A stretch of 64,000 nt of DNA from Candidatus Streptomyces philanthi (GTDB lineage: Bacteria > Actinomycetota > Actinomycetes > Streptomycetales > Streptomycetaceae): assembly GCA_018114805.1 (NCBI GenBank), contig CP073042.1, positions 6,307,501 through 6,371,500 of the forward strand, read 5' to 3'. The position numbers and the translations under genes were made by a program. Numbering within the stretch: the stretch's first letter is position 1; each line of letters starts with the position of its first letter. Positions 60,682 through 64,000 of this stretch are shown in pieces. Below the pieces are notes generated by a model. The model was given only the letters and a program-made list of their open reading frames with translations. It did not search any database and was not told where the DNA came from.

Positions 60682-62091
60682 TCAGGCCGGTCCGCCCCGC
60701 CGTTCCTCCTCGGCTCGCCCCGGGCCGAGGAGGGCGGTGAGGCCGTCGGCCAGTTCGGTGCGCCAGCACAGGTAGTCGTGGCCGCCGTTGAACTCCCGGT
60801 ACTCCGCCGCGTAACCCTGGGCCCGCAGGACGTCGGGCAGGCAGCGGTGGGCCGGGAGCAGCACCCACTCCTGCTCGCCGGCCGACAGCCAGCAGCGCAC
60901 GGGATGGTCCGGGGCCGCAGGGGTGGCCTCGACCAGGGAGGTCAGCCACTGCGCGGCGGGGCCGTCGGGCCACCAGAAGGAGCCCGACTGGGACAGCGCG
61001 TTGCCGAACCGGTGCGGGGCGCGCACGGCGGCGTACGTGGCCATCAGGCCGCCCAGACTCTGGCCGGCCAACACGGTGCGGGTCGGGTCGGTGGTCAGCG
61101 GCCAGCGCTCGGAGGCCCAGGGCAACAGGTCGTCGGTGAGGAAGTCCACGAACCGGTCGTCGCAGGCCAGCTCCGCCCAGCGGGTGTCGCTGTCCAGCGA
61201 CTCGGGCAGCAGCGCGACCAGCGGCGGGATGTGCCCGTCGGCGATCAGGTTGTCGAGGAGCGTGGCGACGTCCAACTCGGGCTGCCACATCTCGCCGTCG
61301 AAGAAGACTAGGACGGGCAGGCCGGCCCCGGCCTCCGGGTGGGTGCCGGTACCGGTCCCGTCGTCGGCTGTCGTCTGGGCGGGCTCGTACACCCACACCC
61401 GACGCTCGTTGCCGAGCCCCGCGCACGCCACCGTGTGACGGCTGACCGTGCCCCGTGGCACGTCGGCGCGCCGCTGCCAGGCGGCGTCGGACGGCGCGTC
61501 CGGGAGGCGGACCACGGACTGCGGCGGGCCGCCCCAGCGGCGCGGCAGCGTGCGGGGGTTGCGCGGGTCGGTGCGGCCCTGGCCGCGTAGCCAGGCGAGG
61601 TAGCCGGGGTCCGACGGTGCGAGCGGCGCCCCCTCGTCCACACAGAGCGCGTAGGTGGTCTGCCAGTCCCGCCGCATGCGGATCGACCAGTGCCACACGT
61701 CGCTGTCGGGCAGCCGCTCCATGAGGTTGTGCTCGGGCGCGCGCGGGTCGATCACCTTGTTCGGCAGCACCAGCACGGACCGGGTTGCCGGGGTGCCGCG
61801 CCACAGGAAGGTGACAACCGCGTGCTCCGGGTCGCCCAGCGGATCGGGCTCGATCAGCGGCGTGCCTGTGGCCTCGACCTCGCGCCAGAAATCCTGCACC
61901 GCGTGCGTGGCCGCTGCGTCGCGACGTCGCCGCCGCCGGTCCAGCTCCGCCACCCGGGGGCTGGCCACGCGGGGCACGGGCGCCGGGCGCGGCACGCGCG
62001 GGGGACGCCGTGGCGCGTCGGTCGGCGCGGCGGGCGGGGCACTGGTCGGCGGATCGGCCGGCGCGTCGTGCGGTGCCGGGGAGGCGGACAT
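60682..62091 (-). CDS. fes: Enterochelin esterase
   Basis: A 469-residue cytoplasmic esterase that opens the trilactone of ferric enterobactin so that iron can be released. After a Pro/Ala-rich N-terminal tail of about 65 residues comes the Fes N-terminal beta domain (VTFLWRGTPATRSVLVLPN, LPDSDVWHWSIRMRRDWQTTYAL). The alpha/beta-hydrolase domain has LVFFDGEMW, nucleophile Ser in LAGQSLGGLMA, SQSGSFWW and the His of NGGHDYLCW. Its partner genes for enterobactin-type synthesis and uptake lie about 31 kb away at 16-30 kb. A weaker iron box is found 110-128 bases upstream of its ATG (62091). Confidence 0.92.
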   Translation of the reverse strand: MSASPAPHDAPADPPTSAPPAAPTDAPRRPPRVPRPAPVPRVASPRVAELDRRRRRRDAAATHAVQDFWREVEATGTPLIEPDPLGDPEHAVVTFLWRGTPATRSVLVLPNKVIDPRAPEHNLMERLPDSDVWHWSIRMRRDWQTTYALCVDEGAPLAPSDPGYLAWLRGQGRTDPRNPRTLPRRWGGPPQSVVRLPDAPSDAAWQRRADVPRGTVSRHTVACAGLGNERRVWVYEPAQTTADDGTGTGTHPEAGAGLPVLVFFDGEMWQPELDVATLLDNLIADGHIPPLVALLPESLDSDTRWAELACDDRFVDFLTDDLLPWASERWPLTTDPTRTVLAGQSLGGLMATYAAVRAPHRFGNALSQSGSFWWPDGPAAQWLTSLVEATPAAPDHPVRCWLSAGEQEWVLLPAHRCLPDVLRAQGYAAEYREFNGGHDYLCWRTELADGLTALLGPGRAEEERRGGPA

Positions 62092-62200
62092 GGCGGGGAA
62101 CCTCCGGCACGACGAGGGACGGTCGGGTACGGGCGGGGACCGGCGGCCGGGCCAGCGTCGGGCCGGCGCGCCGCGGGCCAGCGGCTGACACGGTCCCGCT

Positions 62201-62219
62201 ACGGGTGAGGATCACCTTA
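62201..62219. promoter_or_regulatory. Weaker iron-box-like dyad upstream of fes
   Basis: On the minus strand TAAGGTGATCCTCACCCGT keeps both AGGT/ACC half-site cores of the DmdR/IdeR consensus (13 of 19 positions by my alignment). It lies 110 bases before the fes start and 116 bases before the divergent gene at 62336, and would bring fes under the same iron control as the biosynthetic genes. Confidence 0.55.
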
Positions 62220-62335
62220 CCCGGCGCCTGTTCCGGTCCGTCGGCCGGCGGGCGGCCGCGGACCGGAGGCGGCATCCACGTACCGTACGAGAGCGCGGAT
62301 CGGCGCGGGCCGGGGCCCGGGTGCAGGATGGCCCT

Positions 62336-62817
62336 GTGAACGGTGAGCACGTGAGCTTCAGGATCCCGCGCGGAGCGTCCGGCTTCTTCCGCCCGCAGGA
62401 CGGCCCGTTGCCCGTCACCGACCTCGCCAGCTTCCGTACCGCGCTGTACGCGGCCGCCCGCGTCACCGGGGGTGAGTTGGGGTGGGGTGGAGCGGCAGGC
62501 GTACCCCCGCACGTTCCACACGGCGACGGTCACCCACCCCCACGCCACGGACGAGTCCGTCGTCCTCTGCCACGCCCACCACCCCTGGGGTCGCGTTCGC
62601 GCGGGAGGACCGGAACTGGTACACCGACGAGTTCCTGGCGCCACCAGAGTGGGCCCACGTCTTCGGTGACCTGGGCTTCACCGTGCTGTCCCGCGCACAG
62701 CTCACCACGGCCCTGTCAGCCGTCGACACCTCGGTCCTCACCAGGGCGGAGTGGCGCCAGGTCCGCGCCTACGGCATCACCACACTGGGCGGAGTGCTCT
62801 TCAACGCCTGGGCCTGA
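62336..62817 (+). pseudogene. Conserved hypothetical protein, frameshifted
   Basis: About 160 residues when joined: VNGEHVSFRIPRGASGFFRPQDGPLPVTDLASFRTALYAAARVTGGEL, then in another frame VERQAYPRTFHTATVTHPHATDESVVLCHAHHPW, then FAREDRNWYTDEFLAPPEWAHVFGDLGFTVLSRAQLTTAL to FNAWA at 62817. Shifts fall near 62475 and 62590. Soluble, rich in His and aromatic residues, no signal peptide; I know no function for it. It is divergent from fes across the iron-box-like site. Confidence 0.6.
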
Positions 62818-62968
62818 GACGGGGCGGCCCGACGCCCGGGCCGGGGCGGGAGCGACGGTCGCGCGCCGACAACGCGCTGGTGGCACGGCCACAAGGTGCC
62901 GGGCCCGCCGTCAACGCCGCGCAGGGGAATCAACCCCACCCCCCTAAAGCCCTGTTCAGCGGTGCTCA

Positions 62969-62985
62969 CACCATGTTCCATGGTG
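62969..62985. promoter_or_regulatory. CACCATG-TTC-CATGGTG palindrome upstream of the DUF5107 gene
   Basis: Perfect 7-bp arms around 3 bases, with the dyad partly extended by the flanking CTCA and ATCA. It lies 51 bases before the DUF5107 start, a typical place for a LacI- or GntR-type sugar regulator. Confidence 0.5.
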
Positions 62986-63036
62986 ATCACGCGGTTGCAG
63001 CGAGGCGGTCGCGGGTGTAAGGACTGAGAGAGGCAG

Positions 63037-64000
63037 TAGTGGTAACGAGCGTGCGACGCACCACCCTCACCCTTCCCGCCGCCGCGCTGGGCCCGGAGAA
63101 CCCGCTGCCCGCTCTGCGCCCGCTGGACGAGGTCCACCGGATCGACGACCACACCCGCGCGGGGCTGCCCGACCAGATGGCCCGGCAGGTCGCGTACGAA
63201 CCGCTGCGCTCGATACTGCCCACCCGCCTGCGCGACGCGTACACCCGAGACCGCGTACCGACCGAGCTGGACGCGATCGTGATCGAGAACGACCGGCTGC
63301 GGGCGACCGTGCTGCCCGGTCTCGGCGGGCGCGTGGCCTCCCTCTTCCACAAGCCGACCGAGCGCGAACTGCTCTACCGCAACCCGGTCCTGCAACCCGC
63401 GGACTTCGCGCTCAACGGCGCCTGGTTCTCCGGCGGCATCGAGTGGAACATCGGCGCCACCGGTCACACTACCCTCTGCTGCGCCCCGTGCACGCGGCGA
63501 CCGTGCCCGCCCCGGACGGCTCCGGCGGCCAGATGCTGCGGCTGTGGGAGTGGGAGCCGCTGCGCGACCTGCCCTTCCAGGTGGACCTGTGGCTGCCGGA
63601 CGGCTCGGACTTCCTGTACGTGGGCGTGCGGGTGCGCAACCCGCACCCGGCGCCGGTGTACTGGTGGTCCAACATCGCCGTCCCGGAGACCGAGCGCACC
63701 CGGGTGCTCGCGCCGGCCGAGGCCGCGTACCACTTCGGTTACGAGCGCGACCTGCGCCGGGTGCCCGTGCCCCGCTGGCGCGGCGTGGACCACACGTACC
63801 CGCTGCGCGGCCCGCACGCGGCGGACTACTTCTACGACGTGCCGGCGGGCGCCCGGCGCTGGATCGCCGCGCTGGACGGCGTCGGGCACGGCCTCGTACA
63901 CACCTCGACCGACCTGCTGCGGGGCCGCAAGCTGTTCCTGTGGGGCGCCGGCAGCGGCGGCCGGCGCTGGCAGGACTGGCTCACCGAGCCCGGCACCGGC
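63037..64000 (+). pseudogene. DUF5107 (aldose-epimerase-like) protein, runs off the window, one frameshift
   Basis: From GTG 63037 (GAGAGAGG upstream): a beta-sandwich like galactose mutarotases, as in DUF5107 proteins, which usually continue into TPR repeats for about 1,000 residues. AIVIENDRLRATVLPGLGGRVASLFHKPTERELLYRNP and FSGGIEWNIGATGH are typical. Near 63470 the frame shifts and LRLWEWEPLRDLPFQVDLWLPDG, YWWSNIAVPETERTRVLAP and LFLWGAGSGGRRWQDWL follow to the window end. Probably part of carbohydrate metabolism; the gene is cut by the right edge. Confidence 0.78.

Overview
The window looks like Streptomyces or a close relative. G+C is very high (about 70-74% by eye), GTG starts are common, iron boxes match the actinobacterial DmdR/IdeR consensus, and there are XRE/DUF397 pairs, SpoIIE-type PP2C phosphatases, an ECF41-type sigma factor and a DUF5107 protein. 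I saw no rRNA, tRNA or CRISPR array.

Layout. 0.3-14 kb: MFS exporter with C-terminal carboxypeptidase-regulatory-like repeats, PAS/GAF/PP2C/HATPase signalling protein, methyltransferase, MMPL transporter, and a three-peptidase operon (M55, M20, S9). 14.2-15.9 kb: EACC1-like plus caspase-like pair. 16-30 kb: catechol siderophore locus. It has an ABC importer (two permeases, ATPase, lipoprotein) and dhbA-C-E-B-ArCP-F; the single-module NRPS reads a serine code, so the product should be enterobactin or a close relative. Two strong iron boxes flank the importer and the biosynthetic operon. An enterochelin-esterase gene lies about 31 kb further on at 60.7-62.1 kb, with a weaker box, which would complete synthesis, uptake and iron release. 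30-39 kb: small membrane protein, GNAT, hydrolase, ECF41-type sigma with divergent carboxymuconolactone decarboxylase, MerR fused to a methyltransferase, DUF1062, FAD monooxygenase, and MFS/TetR divergent pair. 39-42 kb: RsbQ-, RsbP- and RsbV-like genes in one orientation, suggesting an energy- or signal-responsive partner-switching module. 42-48 kb: ricin-B lectin and a 4.7-kb gene for a trypsin-like protease/NTPase/TPR protein with a trypco2-like gene just upstream. 48-58 kb: accessory region with DinB, MFS remnant, MazF-like protein, repeated DUF397 3' modules, low-G+C MACPF protein, small secreted cysteine-containing protein, DUF4157 polymorphic-toxin-like protein with nuclease motifs, transposase remnant, and XRE/DUF397 pair with a three-gene operon. 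58.5-64 kb: GNAT, glyoxalase, two-repeat lectin, esterase, conserved hypothetical and the start of a DUF5107 protein.

Quality warning. Around half of the genes carry frameshifts or in-frame stops, some at homopolymers (CCCC, AAAAA). The breaks fall in otherwise well-conserved proteins, so many are probably sequence or assembly errors. I mark such genes as pseudogene because the sequence as given does not encode them whole, and I state the reconstructed reading. The siderophore genes are nearly all intact.
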